Source of the DNA: Leeuwenhoekiella aequorea
Lineage (GTDB): Bacteria > Bacteroidota > Bacteroidia > Flavobacteriales > Flavobacteriaceae
NCBI RefSeq assembly: GCF_004104375.1
Contig: NZ_QOVM01000002.1
Span: 434,001-498,000 of the forward strand
Reading direction: 5' to 3'
DNA: 64,000 nt
Position 1 is the stretch's first letter. Every line of letters begins with the position of its first letter. Of this stretch, positions 1 to 8,811 are shown piece after piece. Made by a program: the position numbers and the translations under genes. The notes beneath the pieces were generated by a model. It saw only the letters and a list, made by a program, of their open reading frames with translations. It had not been told where the DNA came from and ran no database searches.

Positions 1-41
1 ACTTTGAGCGACTTAAAAAACTAATTTCAGGTGCACAATAA
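1..41 (+). CDS. 3' end of an upstream gene (possibly parB)
   Basis: Reading from base 3 gives an open frame of 12 codons (FERLKKLISGAQ) ending at TAA 39-41, so the last residues of a gene that begins before the window are visible. It overlaps the GTG start of the next gene by 11 bases, as expected of an operon. In many Flavobacteriaceae the gene before the DUF5683-dapB-lepB set is the chromosome-partitioning gene parB. That identity is inferred from synteny only; the visible tail is too short to identify a family. Confidence 0.5.
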   Translation, partial: FERLKKLISGAQ

Positions 42-624
42 ACTTACATTAATTGTATTTCTACTTATTAACAGTTTCATTTTTGCACAAACTGTTGAGG
101 AGAATGAAGAACCTGAAATTATTGCACAGGAAATAGATCCTGTTTTTGAAGAATATGATCCGCTCAGACCAGCTAAGGCAGCTTTCTATTCTGGAATTTT
201 ACCTGGTCTTGGACAAGCTTACAATGGCGATTATTGGAAGATACCACTGGTTTATGGTGCTGTAGGTACAGGTGTGGGAATTGCAGTTTACAACCACGAT
301 CTTTTTCAAAAATACAGAACGGCATACAAAGACCGAATTGCAGGTCGTATCGATGAGTTTACCGTTATTGATGAAGACGGAAATGCAACACAGATTTTTA
401 CTGAAGATCAATTAATAAGTGCTCAAGACTTCTACCGTCGTAATAAAGAACTATCAATACTTATAACTGCAGGTATTTATGTCCTGCAAATCATTGAAGC
501 AAACGTAGATGCTCATCTCTCACAATATGAGGTTGAAGATCGATTAAGTTTTGCACCATTTTTTCAGCGCAGTGATTTTGACTTTTCAAATACCGTAGGA
601 ATGCGCATAACTTATACTTTTTAA
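31..624 (+). CDS. DUF5683 domain membrane-associated protein
   Basis: A 197-residue protein with an N-terminal signal peptide (hydrophobic core at residues 4-17, ending in FAQ). A DUF5683 region follows, with PGLGQAYNGDYWKIP at about residues 58-72, a hydrophobic segment, and the YRTAYKDR motif near 95-102. A second hydrophobic segment lies at about 141-154. The family is almost confined to Bacteroidota and its function is unknown; it may be envelope-located. The GTG start at 31 puts the signal peptide at the N-terminus and overlaps the previous gene. dapB begins three bases after its stop, so the two are probably co-transcribed. Confidence 0.85.
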   Translation: MHNKLTLIVFLLINSFIFAQTVEENEEPEIIAQEIDPVFEEYDPLRPAKAAFYSGILPGLGQAYNGDYWKIPLVYGAVGTGVGIAVYNHDLFQKYRTAYKDRIAGRIDEFTVIDEDGNATQIFTEDQLISAQDFYRRNKELSILITAGIYVLQIIEANVDAHLSQYEVEDRLSFAPFFQRSDFDFSNTVGMRITYTF

Positions 625-627
625 ATT

Positions 628-1326
628 ATGAAAATTGCCCTTCTTGGTTATGGCCGTATGGGAAAAACCATTGAGAAACTAGCTGTTGAACGCGGACATT
701 CTGTTGTTAAAAAAATTGATCAAGGTGACACTTATGATTTTGCAGATGCAGATGTCGCTATAGACTTTAGTGTTCCTGATGCAGCTGTAGATAATATTAG
801 TATGGCTTTAAAATCTGGTGTACCGGTTGTTTCCGGTACCACAGGTTGGTTAGATCGCTATCCCGAAATGGTTGCCCTTTGTAAAGAAAATAATGGAGCT
901 TTTATATATGCTTCAAACTTTAGTGTAGGCGTGAATATCTTTTTTGAGCTAAATAAAAAGCTGGCTCAAATGATGAAAGCACTTGATAGCTATAATGTAA
1001 GTATGACCGAGGTGCATCACATTCATAAATTAGATGCTCCTAGTGGTACGGCAATTACTTTAGCCGAAGGTATTATCGAAGAATCCTCTAAAACAGATTG
1101 GATTCTAGGTAATGAAGAGTCTAATAAAATTACCATTAAAGCAGTGCGTGAAGCAGAAGTGCCGGGTACTCATACAATTACTTATCAAAGTGATGTAGAT
1201 GAAATTATGATTGAGCACAAAGCGCACAGTCGTAATGGTTTTGCATTAGGCGCTATTATCGCTGCAGAGTGGTTAAAAGATAAAAAAGGGGTACACACAA
1301 TGAAAGATGTATTAAATCTTTCATAG
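628..1326 (+). CDS. dapB: 4-hydroxy-tetrahydrodipicolinate reductase
   Basis: DapB reduces 4-hydroxy-tetrahydrodipicolinate to tetrahydrodipicolinate in the diaminopimelate/lysine pathway, which supplies peptidoglycan precursors. Its N-terminal Rossmann motif is GYGRMG (residues 7-12). The SGTTGW segment at about 69-74 lines the cofactor site. The catalytic and substrate-binding signature H130-H131, K134, D136 and P-S-G-T (138-141) is intact. At 232 residues it is shorter than the roughly 270-residue enterobacterial enzyme, as is usual in Flavobacteriaceae. It sits between the DUF5683 gene and lepB in a conserved same-strand run. Confidence 0.96.
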   Translation: MKIALLGYGRMGKTIEKLAVERGHSVVKKIDQGDTYDFADADVAIDFSVPDAAVDNISMALKSGVPVVSGTTGWLDRYPEMVALCKENNGAFIYASNFSVGVNIFFELNKKLAQMMKALDSYNVSMTEVHHIHKLDAPSGTAITLAEGIIEESSKTDWILGNEESNKITIKAVREAEVPGTHTITYQSDVDEIMIEHKAHSRNGFALGAIIAAEWLKDKKGVHTMKDVLNLS

Positions 1327-1356
1327 ATATATTTTAGAATTTAAAAAAATAAACCG

Positions 1357-2928
1357 ATGACAATGACGCAATGGTTTTTATTCTTTATAGCCGTTCAGGT
1401 AATACATTTTCTGGGTACCTGGAAGTTATATAAAAAAGCAGGTCGCCAACCTTGGGAAGCAATTGTACCCGTATACAATGCTGTAATACTTATGAAAATC
1501 ATAGGTAGACCGTGGTGGTGGACAATTTTATTGTTTATTCCTATCGTAAATTTAATTATGTTTCCGGTTATATGGGTAGAAACTGCACGTAGCTTCGGAA
1601 AAAATTCTACTACAGATACTGCGCTTGTAATTCTAACTTTAGGTATTTATCTGTATTATCTCAACTATGCAGCTCCAGTAACTTATAAAGCGGATCGATC
1701 TTTAGTTCCTAAGAGTTCGTCAGGAGAATGGACAAGTTCAATTCTTTTTGCGGTTGTCGCTGCCACAATTGTGCACACCTATGTGATGCAACCATTTACA
1801 ATTCCTACAGGTTCTTTAGAGCGTACTTTACTAATAGGAGATTATTTATTTGTAAGTAAATTTCATTATGGTGCCAGAACTCCAATGACCACGGTAAGTT
1901 TCCCAATGGTTCACGATACAATTCCCGTATTGGGAATTAAATCCTATTTAGATAAGCCCCAACTCCCCTACTTTAGACTACCCGGCTTTCAAAATATTAA
2001 ACGTAGTGATATAGTTGTTTTTAGCTGGCCTGTAGATACGGTTAACCGTTTTTACGGTCTTGATGATGGAAAATATTATCAAAAACCTATAGATAAGAAA
2101 TCTAATTACGTAAAACGCGCTGTAGGTATTCCCGGTGATAGTTTAAAAGTCGTTGATGGTAAGGTTTATGTAAATAATAAACCTTTAGAGCTTCCAGATC
2201 GCGCTCAATTACAATACAGTTATCAAGGAACTTCTAAGGGAAGTGGCTTTAATGCTAAGAATCTTTACGATAGCTATAAAATTGTAAACCTTCAGTTTTT
2301 TAACAGTACCCAGTTTGCTACTCAGTCTATAACAGATGAGAATGCAGAACGTTTCAGAAATCATCCTAATGTAAGTTCGTTAGAACGCATAATAGCTCCC
2401 GCAGATCAAAAAGATCCGTCCATTTTTCCTAAAGGAAATGCAAGTCTTGGAAACCGGGACCAGATTGCATCAGTTTACATTCCGAAGAAAGGCACTTCTA
2501 CTCCTATTAACGTTGATAACATAGCATTATATAAGCGACTTATTGAAGTTTATGAAGGTACCGAAATGGGACATCCTCAAACTATAAGTATTTCTGGTAA
2601 TCAGGTCTTACTTGATAATGCTCCTTTAACACAATATACCTTTAAACAAGACTACTACTGGATGATGGGTGACAACCGTCACAACAGTGAAGACAGCCGC
2701 TTCTGGGGGTTTGTTCCAGAAAATCACGTGGTAGGTAAACCTGTATTTATCTGGTTTAGTTGGGATAGTAACGGTAATGGTATAATGGAGAAAATTCGTT
2801 TTGAAAGGTTATTTACAACAGTGGGTGGTAATGGACAACCGGTTTCCTATTTCTTATATTTTATAGTTGCGCTTGTTGCCTATTTCATTATTTCAAAAGT
2901 CTTAAAGAACAGGAAGGCAAAATCATAA
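1357..2928 (+). CDS. lepB: signal peptidase I
   Basis: This membrane serine protease removes signal peptides from exported pre-proteins. The first roughly 105 residues form a DUF5684-like membrane domain typical of Bacteroidota. The peptidase S26 core then carries the nucleophile Ser153 (TGSLERTL), the general base Lys253 (NYVKRAVGIPGDSL) and box E with GDN at 438-440 (GDNRHNSEDSRFWGFVP). Between the Lys box and box E lies an insertion of about 165 residues, which makes the protein long (523 residues against about 320 in E. coli). A final membrane segment is at 497-515. The start ATG at 1357 lies 31 bases after dapB; an in-frame ATG two codons later is an alternative. Confidence 0.95.
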   Translation: MTMTQWFLFFIAVQVIHFLGTWKLYKKAGRQPWEAIVPVYNAVILMKIIGRPWWWTILLFIPIVNLIMFPVIWVETARSFGKNSTTDTALVILTLGIYLYYLNYAAPVTYKADRSLVPKSSSGEWTSSILFAVVAATIVHTYVMQPFTIPTGSLERTLLIGDYLFVSKFHYGARTPMTTVSFPMVHDTIPVLGIKSYLDKPQLPYFRLPGFQNIKRSDIVVFSWPVDTVNRFYGLDDGKYYQKPIDKKSNYVKRAVGIPGDSLKVVDGKVYVNNKPLELPDRAQLQYSYQGTSKGSGFNAKNLYDSYKIVNLQFFNSTQFATQSITDENAERFRNHPNVSSLERIIAPADQKDPSIFPKGNASLGNRDQIASVYIPKKGTSTPINVDNIALYKRLIEVYEGTEMGHPQTISISGNQVLLDNAPLTQYTFKQDYYWMMGDNRHNSEDSRFWGFVPENHVVGKPVFIWFSWDSNGNGIMEKIRFERLFTTVGGNGQPVSYFLYFIVALVAYFIISKVLKNRKAKS

Positions 2929-3059
2929 TCTTCAATCATTTGAGCTACAAAAGCATTAATCCTATGGGATCTGATGCTTTTTGTTTTCTATATCATAAAA
3001 ATTCAGAATTTAACATATATTCTTGGGTATTCCCTACGGTGTTTTTTAGATTGTCAACT

Positions 3060-3512
3060 ATGGAAACAACGGATAAAAACATAGAACGTAAAGTAAAAAA
3101 TAACGATACTGTAGCTGTACATTACACAGGTAAACTGTCTAATGGTCAAATTTTTGACAGCTCTGTAGATAAAGAACCTCTTGAATTTCAAATAGGCCAA
3201 GGTCAGATTATACCTGGTTTTGAAAAAGGATTGATGGACATGTCTATCAATGAAAAGAAAAGTGTTACAATTCCTGAAGCTGAAGCTTACGGAGAAGTAC
3301 GCGAAGATTTATTTCAGGAAGTACCTAAAGCAGACTTACCTCCAGAAATAGATCCACAAGTAGGTATGGGATTAGTTGCTAAAAATCCTGACGGAAGTGA
3401 GCGTCAATTGCGTGTTGCTGAAGTGCGCAATGAAAGCATTTTAATTGATGCCAATCATCCACTTGCAGGTCAAGATTTAACTTTTGACCTAGAAGTTGTA
3501 GCAATAAAGTAG
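3060..3512 (+). CDS. FKBP-type peptidyl-prolyl cis-trans isomerase, SlyD-like
   Basis: A 150-residue cytosolic prolyl isomerase/chaperone. The FKBP fold is recognisable from VAVHYTGKLSNGQIFDSS and the QGQIIPGFEKGLMDM segment. An insert-in-flap region follows (EAEAYGEVREDLFQEVPKAD), then GMGLVAKNPDGSE, and the strand-forming NHPLAGQDLTFDLEV terminus is characteristic of SlyD. It lacks the His-rich metal-binding tail of E. coli SlyD. The frame stays open upstream to a TTG at 2940, but those 40 residues look unlike any FKBP, so ATG 3060 is chosen. A terminator follows at 3533. Confidence 0.9.
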   Translation: METTDKNIERKVKNNDTVAVHYTGKLSNGQIFDSSVDKEPLEFQIGQGQIIPGFEKGLMDMSINEKKSVTIPEAEAYGEVREDLFQEVPKADLPPEIDPQVGMGLVAKNPDGSERQLRVAEVRNESILIDANHPLAGQDLTFDLEVVAIK

Positions 3513-3532
3513 TAAAAAACATATTCATTTAG

Positions 3533-3567
3533 AAAGCTCGTAAGCCAAGTGTTTACGAGCTTTTTTT
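3533..3567 (+). terminator. rho-independent terminator after the FKBP gene
   Basis: Arms AAGCTCGTAA (3534-3543) and TTACGAGCTT (3553-3562) pair perfectly around a 9-base loop and are followed by a run of T. It closes the dapB-lepB-FKBP block. Confidence 0.85.
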
Positions 3568-3671
3568 ATGAATCGCTTTCAAAGTTAATTTTGATTTAAC
3601 ATAATTATAGGACTTCAAAAAAAATAAATCAAAATTATAGGGGTTATGCATACCTAACTAAATGAATAATT

Positions 3672-4511
3672 ATGAGAACAATTAATACAGTTGCCCTATT
3701 AGGAGTAACTATACTTAGCGTATCGTGTGTATCAAAGAAAAAATATACTGAGCTTCAAGGTCAATATGATAACACTCGAGTAACCCTTACTAAAACACAG
3801 GTTGAAAAAGAAGAACTAGAAGCTAAATATAGTGCAATCGAAAATCGAGTTGCAGATTACAATTCTAAGATTAACTCTTTGCGTGATGAAAATTACAATA
3901 AGCTTGATCTTGTTGAAAATATTGCAGCAATATCAGAGAGTACTAAAGATAAAATGCGCGCTACCTTAAAGAATGCAAACCAACAGGAATTGTCTGGAGC
4001 AAAAACTTTAGAAGACTCAATGAATCTTGCAATATCCTATAACCTAAAGAAGAATCTTGACCAGAATGTAACTTCTGATGAAGACATTCAGGTAGATATT
4101 GATGAGACAGTGGTGATGATAAATGTTTCAGATAAATTATTGTTCAATAGTGGAAGCTATCGAGTAAGCAATAAAGCAGATAACTTACTAAAACGACTAG
4201 CAGATGTTATTAATTCTGAACCAGCTATTGAGGTAATGGTCGAAGGTCACACCGATGATCAAACTGTAAAAGAAGGCGCATATATTAAAGATAACTGGGA
4301 GTTAAGTGTGGAGCGTTCAACTGCAATAATTAGAGAACTACAAGACAAATATGGTGTAGATCCTAAAAAACTTATTGCTGCCGGTCGTAGTAGTTACTTA
4401 CCGTTAGTAGACAATGCATCAAAAGAAGATAGAGCAAAGAACAGACGTACTCGTATTGTTATACTTCCTAATTTAGATAAGTTTTTATCATTAGTAGGAA
4501 GTGCTAACTAG
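3672..4511 (+). CDS. OmpA family lipoprotein
   Basis: A 279-residue envelope lipoprotein. The signal peptide ends in a lipobox (LSVSC, Cys19). A Lys/Glu-rich coiled-coil region covers about residues 25-80. The C-terminal OmpA/MotB peptidoglycan-binding domain (about 150-265) contains LLFNSGSYRVSNKADNLL, VEGHTDD and NRRTRIVILP, which are the expected ligand-contact motifs. It probably anchors the outer membrane to peptidoglycan. It is transcribed alone, with terminators on both sides, and the intergenic region upstream is AT-rich. Pal or motility-linked OmpA roles cannot be told apart from sequence alone. Confidence 0.9.
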   Translation: MRTINTVALLGVTILSVSCVSKKKYTELQGQYDNTRVTLTKTQVEKEELEAKYSAIENRVADYNSKINSLRDENYNKLDLVENIAAISESTKDKMRATLKNANQQELSGAKTLEDSMNLAISYNLKKNLDQNVTSDEDIQVDIDETVVMINVSDKLLFNSGSYRVSNKADNLLKRLADVINSEPAIEVMVEGHTDDQTVKEGAYIKDNWELSVERSTAIIRELQDKYGVDPKKLIAAGRSSYLPLVDNASKEDRAKNRRTRIVILPNLDKFLSLVGSAN

Positions 4512-4535
4512 GAAATAGATATATTTTATATCACA

Positions 4536-4564
4536 AAAACCCGCCTTTAAAGGCGGGTTTTTTT
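4536..4564 (+). terminator. rho-independent terminator after the OmpA-like gene
   Basis: A perfect palindrome with arms at 4537-4548 and 4549-4560 (core CCCGCC/GGCGGG) is followed by T residues. Confidence 0.88.
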
Positions 4565-4648
4565 ATTGAAAAAATTTGAGCAAGTATCCATTTTAAAAAT
4601 CAAAATACTTAAATTCATTTCTTTAACACACCTAATGAATTTTCCCTT

Positions 4649-5065
4649 ATGCATTTAAAAGATTCCGCTTTTTATAAATTGGTTTTAGAAGAACATAAAT
4701 TCAATTTTGGAACACTATACTTTTTTGATTCTATTATTGTTTCTGAAATTAATGAAGGCGTTTTGTTTGATTATCAAATGGCAGAGGAAATTAATGAGCA
4801 GAAAGATAAATTTTATACGCTATCTAATCAAGATCTTGATTTCATCTCTAATCGGGTGAATAACTATGCACTTATACCGCAAGATTGGATGAAGTACACT
4901 CAGAAATATAACTGCTTTAAATCGTACGTCGTGGTACCTTATAGCAAAACTGCAGCTTCAAATATTGATGTTGAAAAATTCTTTTATAAAAAAACTATAA
5001 TATCATTAGATAACCTGGTCGAAGCTTTTGATTTTGTTAGCCTATCGGTTCCCGAAAAAAATTAA
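4649..5065 (+). CDS. conserved-looking protein of unknown function
   Basis: A 138-residue soluble protein without signal peptide or membrane segment. I do not recognise a named family. It is rich in aromatic residues and acidic patches, with FNFGTLYFFDSIIVSEIN near the N-terminus and a Trp at about residue 74. The alternating strand/helix pattern resembles small STAS-like or SpoIIAA-like folds of Bacteroidota, but this is only an impression. It has its own intergenic region upstream and a bidirectional terminator downstream, and the start ATG at 4649 is the only good candidate. Confidence 0.75.
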   Translation: MHLKDSAFYKLVLEEHKFNFGTLYFFDSIIVSEINEGVLFDYQMAEEINEQKDKFYTLSNQDLDFISNRVNNYALIPQDWMKYTQKYNCFKSYVVVPYSKTAASNIDVEKFFYKKTIISLDNLVEAFDFVSLSVPEKN

Positions 5066-5083
5066 AAAATTTAATTTAATCAT

Positions 5084-5115
5084 AAAAAAAGCCCTGCATT
5101 GCAGGGCTTTTTTTC
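5084..5115. terminator. bidirectional terminator
   Basis: GCCCTGC (5091-5097) pairs with GCAGGGC (5101-5107). An A-run lies before it and a T-run after it, so it can terminate both the plus-strand gene ending at 5065 and the minus-strand SDR gene ending at 5129. Confidence 0.88.
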
Positions 5116-5128
5116 TTTAAAACCGTTC

Positions 5129-5872
5129 TTATAATTCCTGATTTGTAGGTCTTATTAATATTTCATTCACACTACTATGTTCAGGCTGAGTAAGAGCATA
5201 GTAAATAGAATCTGCAATATCTTGTGCCTGAAGTGGCGTTAAGTCTTCAAATTGAGACATCATATCTTTAACATCCTCGTCAGTGATCGTATCGGTTAAT
5301 TCGGTAGAAACAAAGCCTGGTTCTATTGAGGTTACTTTTGTATTGTATTTTGGTCCCATTTCTAAACGTATACCTTCACTTAGCGCACGTACTGCATATT
5401 TTGTAGCACAATAAACCGCTCCAGCAGGCATAATTTTTCGTCCGGCAACAGATGATATATTTATTATATGTCCAGATTTCTGTTCTTTCATATCCGGTAC
5501 CACACTGGCAACACCATTTAATACCCCCTTTATGTTTACATCAACCATTTTATCCCATTCGTCAACTTTTAAGTTTTCGATAAACGATAGCGGCATTAGG
5601 CCGGCATTATTCACAAGTACATCAACTTTACCAAAAGTCTTGTGTGTTTGCTCAATAACATCTTTCCAGTCATCTTTACTCGTTACATCTGCTGTGATCA
5701 CCAGTGCTTTTCCTCCATCCTTTTCGATAGTATCTTTTAACTCTTTTAATCGATCTGTACGTCTGGCAGTTAAAACTACATTTGCACCAGCCTTTGCAAG
5801 TGTCTTTGCCGTCGCCTCACCTATTCCACTTGAAGCGCCTGTAACTATTATATTTTTATTTTGTAAGCTCAT
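5129..5872 (-). CDS. SDR family oxidoreductase
   Basis: A 247-residue classical short-chain dehydrogenase/reductase. It has the cofactor motif TGASSGIG (11-18), NNAG (88-91), Ser140/Ser141 and the catalytic pair Tyr154-Lys158 (YCATK). Arg37-Arg38 after the second strand suggests NADP(H) preference. The sequence resembles the YdfG/serine 3-dehydrogenase-like branch that acts on small hydroxy acids or alcohols, but the substrate cannot be fixed. A TAnnTTTG-type box on the minus strand lies at 5895-5902. The next minus-strand gene upstream is a Crp-family regulator, separated by 95 bases. Confidence 0.92.
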   Translation of the reverse strand: MSLQNKNIIVTGASSGIGEATAKTLAKAGANVVLTARRTDRLKELKDTIEKDGGKALVITADVTSKDDWKDVIEQTHKTFGKVDVLVNNAGLMPLSFIENLKVDEWDKMVDVNIKGVLNGVASVVPDMKEQKSGHIINISSVAGRKIMPAGAVYCATKYAVRALSEGIRLEMGPKYNTKVTSIEPGFVSTELTDTITDEDVKDMMSQFEDLTPLQAQDIADSIYYALTQPEHSSVNEILIRPTNQEL

Positions 5873-5894
5873 GATATAAATTTTATTTGAGTTA

Positions 5895-5902
5895 CAAATC
5901 TA
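5895..5902 (-). promoter_or_regulatory. -7 promoter box of the SDR gene
   Basis: On the minus strand this reads TAGATTTG, an exact match to the Bacteroidota consensus TAnnTTTG, 22 bases before the start codon. Confidence 0.6.
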
Positions 5903-5967
5903 TTTAAATGAAGAAGCTCTCGAATTGATTTATGTTAGGTGGTATCGTAAACTAACACTAAATTCTG

Positions 5968-6576
5968 TTAAGCCTTGTTAAATGGAGGTTTTGAATTATT
6001 AGAAGCGATCTCTTTACGTATTCTACTCAAAGACTCTGGCTTTATTCCCAGATAACTGGCAATTTCATAATTAGGTACTCGCTGTTCTATACTTGGATAC
6101 GATTTGCAAAAATCGAGATATAAATCTGCACTTTCTTTTTCTAATGCATTCTGAATTCTACCCGTAAGACTTATAAAAGCACGTGTAGTTTTAATTCTAA
6201 AAAAGCGTTCAAATTTGGGAATTCTGCGGTATAGTTCTTCAAGGTTTTCTTTTTTTAAACCGAAAACTACCGAATCTTCAATACACTCCACAGTGAGTTT
6301 TGCAGTCGTATTATTAAAAAAGGCTTTAAAATCACTAATCCACCAATCTTCAATAGCAAACTGAACGATAGATCGGTCTCCATTTTCTGAAGTATGGTAT
6401 GCCTTTATACAACCTTTTACTACATAAAATTCAGTATCCACGCGAGATCCTGGAATTATTAAAGTTTCTTTTCTACGGAATTGATGCAGACTTAATATGC
6501 TTTTAAATTCGTCAAACTCTTGATCAGTTATCGAAATTATTTGATCTATATGCTTTCTTATTGAACTATACATCAA
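5968..6576 (-). CDS. Crp/Fnr family transcriptional regulator
   Basis: A 202-residue regulator with an N-terminal cyclic-nucleotide-binding fold (about 20-117, including IIPGSRVDTEFYVVKG) and a C-terminal winged helix-turn-helix (about 167-190, VPNYEIASYLGIKPESLSRI). The cNMP domain lacks the canonical RxS phosphate-binding arginine motif. There is no N-terminal Cys cluster, so it is not an FNR-type Fe-S sensor. This group is abundant in Flavobacteriaceae and its ligands are mostly unknown. It may control the neighbouring SDR or permease gene, but no operator is evident. Met2 is an equally possible start. Confidence 0.9.
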   Translation of the reverse strand: MMYSSIRKHIDQIISITDQEFDEFKSILSLHQFRRKETLIIPGSRVDTEFYVVKGCIKAYHTSENGDRSIVQFAIEDWWISDFKAFFNNTTAKLTVECIEDSVVFGLKKENLEELYRRIPKFERFFRIKTTRAFISLTGRIQNALEKESADLYLDFCKSYPSIEQRVPNYEIASYLGIKPESLSRIRKEIASNNSKPPFNKA

Positions 6577-6693
6577 GGAAAAATTCTAAAAAATACACTA
6601 TTTAATTACTCGAAAACATACTTATTATTAAGTAATATTTAAGAAATTGATAAGCATATTCAATATACATTTAATCTTTTAACGCCACATTTT

Positions 6694-8538
6694 ATGGATA
6701 TAGCAATATTAGAAGTTTTTATCATACTTGGATTGACGATATTCTTTTTTGTTACAGAATTATTCCCTGTAGATAAGATCGCTATATTCATTATTGTGTC
6801 ACTAGTCTTACTAGGTTTAGTTACTCCCGAGGAAGCAATTAGTGGTTTCTCAAACACGGCGACGATCACAGTGCTCTCCTTAATGATTATTGCAATAGCA
6901 CTAGAAGATAATGGTGTTATTGCTTGGTTTGCTCAAGGTTTGCAGCGATTGAGCATTTTACCATTGCTTGTTCTAATTCCTACATTTATGTTTATAACTG
7001 CAGGTATTTCAGCATTTATAAGTACTACTGCAGTTGTAATCGTTTTTATAAAAATTATTTTTCAGCTGTCTGATCGATTTGGGATTCCTGCCGGAAAACT
7101 TCTACTACCCGTTTCCTTTGCGGGTATTTTAGGCGGAAGCTGTACGTTGATGGGTACTTCAACAAACCTTATTGTTAATTCAATAGCTCAAAATCGTGGC
7201 GTAGAGAAATTAGGTTTTTTTGAATTTGCCTGGATGGGAGGGATTTTTCTTGCGACGGGAATACTTATCGTTACCATTGGATCGCGCTTTCTGCCTAAAA
7301 AAGATCCTACTGAAAGTTTGGAAATGGCGTATGAAATAGACGAATTAATAACTACAGTATCAGTAGGTGCAAATTCGCCCCTCGTAAACAAAACTATAAA
7401 AGAAACTTTTTTAAAAGAATCTGGTGATGTTACCTTACTTAAACTTGTTCGTAATGGTGTAACTACTAATGCTCCCGGAAAATATATAACACTCCTACCC
7501 GGTGATGAGCTTGTTGTGATGGCAGACATAGAAAATCTGGAACGCATTGTTTCATCTGAGAAAAAAACAACTACCGAAAAGCCGGAAACAGACGAAGAGT
7601 TAACCGTTAAAGAACTTAAAGATGGTATTAAAAACGAAACAGAAAAAGAAAAAAAAGAGACTATAGCCATTCAATTATTGGAAATTCTAGTGCTTCCAGG
7701 GTCTGTTTTTCTAGGTAGTACATTAAGTGATCTTAAGCGATTTAATCTTAGAGGTATTTTACCTATAGCAATAAAAAAACGGAAAAATCTTAGAAATACT
7801 AAAGAGCGTCTCATTCGCAAAAATCTAGATCAAATCCGTATAAAGCCGGGAGACCGAATTCTATTAGAAACAGATAAGTCAAGTATAAACGAACTCAACA
7901 ATCTGGAGGGTGTTGTCATATTAAAAACCCACGAGCCTTTCCAACCTAAGGATAAGAATAAAAAATATATCGCCACGCTCATTTTACTTGCTGTTATCGG
8001 TCTAGCTGCGGGAGGTGTATTAAGTATTTTAGCAAGTTCACTAACGGGATTAGCACTACTTCTGGCAACAAATTGTCTCGAGATGAATAAAATTTACACT
8101 AAGGTAGATTGGCAAATATTTTTTCTACTTGCCGGTATGATACCCCTAGGAGTAGCAATGACTAATAGCGGGGCAGATATTTGGCTATCAGACCAGTTAC
8201 TAGTTTTATTTGAAGGAAAAGATAAACTGTTTATATTGGGTGCAATTTTCTTAATTACAATGGTAATGAGCGGTAGCGTATCAAACAATGCAACAGCTGT
8301 GATTATGACACCTATTGCTATATCGGTGGCCGCAGGTTTAGAATTACCGGCAAAACCTTTCTTACTCGCGGTAATGTTTGCTGCAAATTTTAGCTTCTTT
8401 ACTCCAGTAGGATATCAAACTAATACACTTATCTACAATTTAGGGATTTATAGGTTTAAGCATTTTCTTTTTATCGGTGGAATACTATCGATAGTTTTAT
8501 GCATTCTGGGCACATTATTACTATCCACATTGTTCTAA
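6694..8538 (+). CDS. SLC13 family permease with two RCK_C domains
   Basis: A 614-residue inner-membrane transporter. Several membrane helices (about 5-200) contain the ion-binding hairpin with GTSTN (154-158). Two soluble TrkA-C/RCK_C domains follow (about 215-290 and 322-408, the second starting after a highly charged KEKKE linker). A second set of helices holds the matching SNNATAVIMTP motif near residue 528. This layout is that of the DASS/SLC13 branch (sulfate, dicarboxylate or similar anions coupled to Na+); the substrate cannot be deduced. It is divergent from the Crp-type regulator, with 117 bases between them. No clear terminator follows. Confidence 0.9.
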   Translation: MDIAILEVFIILGLTIFFFVTELFPVDKIAIFIIVSLVLLGLVTPEEAISGFSNTATITVLSLMIIAIALEDNGVIAWFAQGLQRLSILPLLVLIPTFMFITAGISAFISTTAVVIVFIKIIFQLSDRFGIPAGKLLLPVSFAGILGGSCTLMGTSTNLIVNSIAQNRGVEKLGFFEFAWMGGIFLATGILIVTIGSRFLPKKDPTESLEMAYEIDELITTVSVGANSPLVNKTIKETFLKESGDVTLLKLVRNGVTTNAPGKYITLLPGDELVVMADIENLERIVSSEKKTTTEKPETDEELTVKELKDGIKNETEKEKKETIAIQLLEILVLPGSVFLGSTLSDLKRFNLRGILPIAIKKRKNLRNTKERLIRKNLDQIRIKPGDRILLETDKSSINELNNLEGVVILKTHEPFQPKDKNKKYIATLILLAVIGLAAGGVLSILASSLTGLALLLATNCLEMNKIYTKVDWQIFFLLAGMIPLGVAMTNSGADIWLSDQLLVLFEGKDKLFILGAIFLITMVMSGSVSNNATAVIMTPIAISVAAGLELPAKPFLLAVMFAANFSFFTPVGYQTNTLIYNLGIYRFKHFLFIGGILSIVLCILGTLLLSTLF

Positions 8539-8795
8539 AATAGCCAAAGTACCATTGAAGAATTAACCCTAAATAGGAATTTTGCTTTTAACCTTAAAGA
8601 TTTCAGGTTTAGTAAAGCTGGATCAATACCCATATACTGAGATCTCATAGGTTGAATAATATTGTTAATCAAGTAGTTACTCAAAATATTCACTTTATTT
8701 TGGCTACTTATGATATAAAATATCCATACTTTAAAATTTCTGAAATTCTTGTTAAACAAATCTAAAGCTAATAGTGTGTAAGAAAATAATACATG

Positions 8796-8803
8796 TACCT
8801 TTG
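8796..8803 (+). promoter_or_regulatory. -7 promoter box of the PBP1A gene
   Basis: TACCTTTG matches TAnnTTTG exactly and ends only 8 bases before the ATG at 8812. Transcription would begin at or a few bases before the start codon. Confidence 0.6.
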
Positions 8804-8811
8804 CAGTCTGT

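Noticed and set aside
2940-3059. N-terminal extension of the SlyD-like FKBP from TTG 2940
   Set aside because: The 40 extra residues do not look like an FKBP and begin 11 bases after lepB. ATG 3060 gives the normal family length.
7188-7670. Minus-strand open frame of 160 codons
   Set aside because: Antisense to the RCK_C domain of the permease. Ser/Val-rich composition is typical of a shadow frame.
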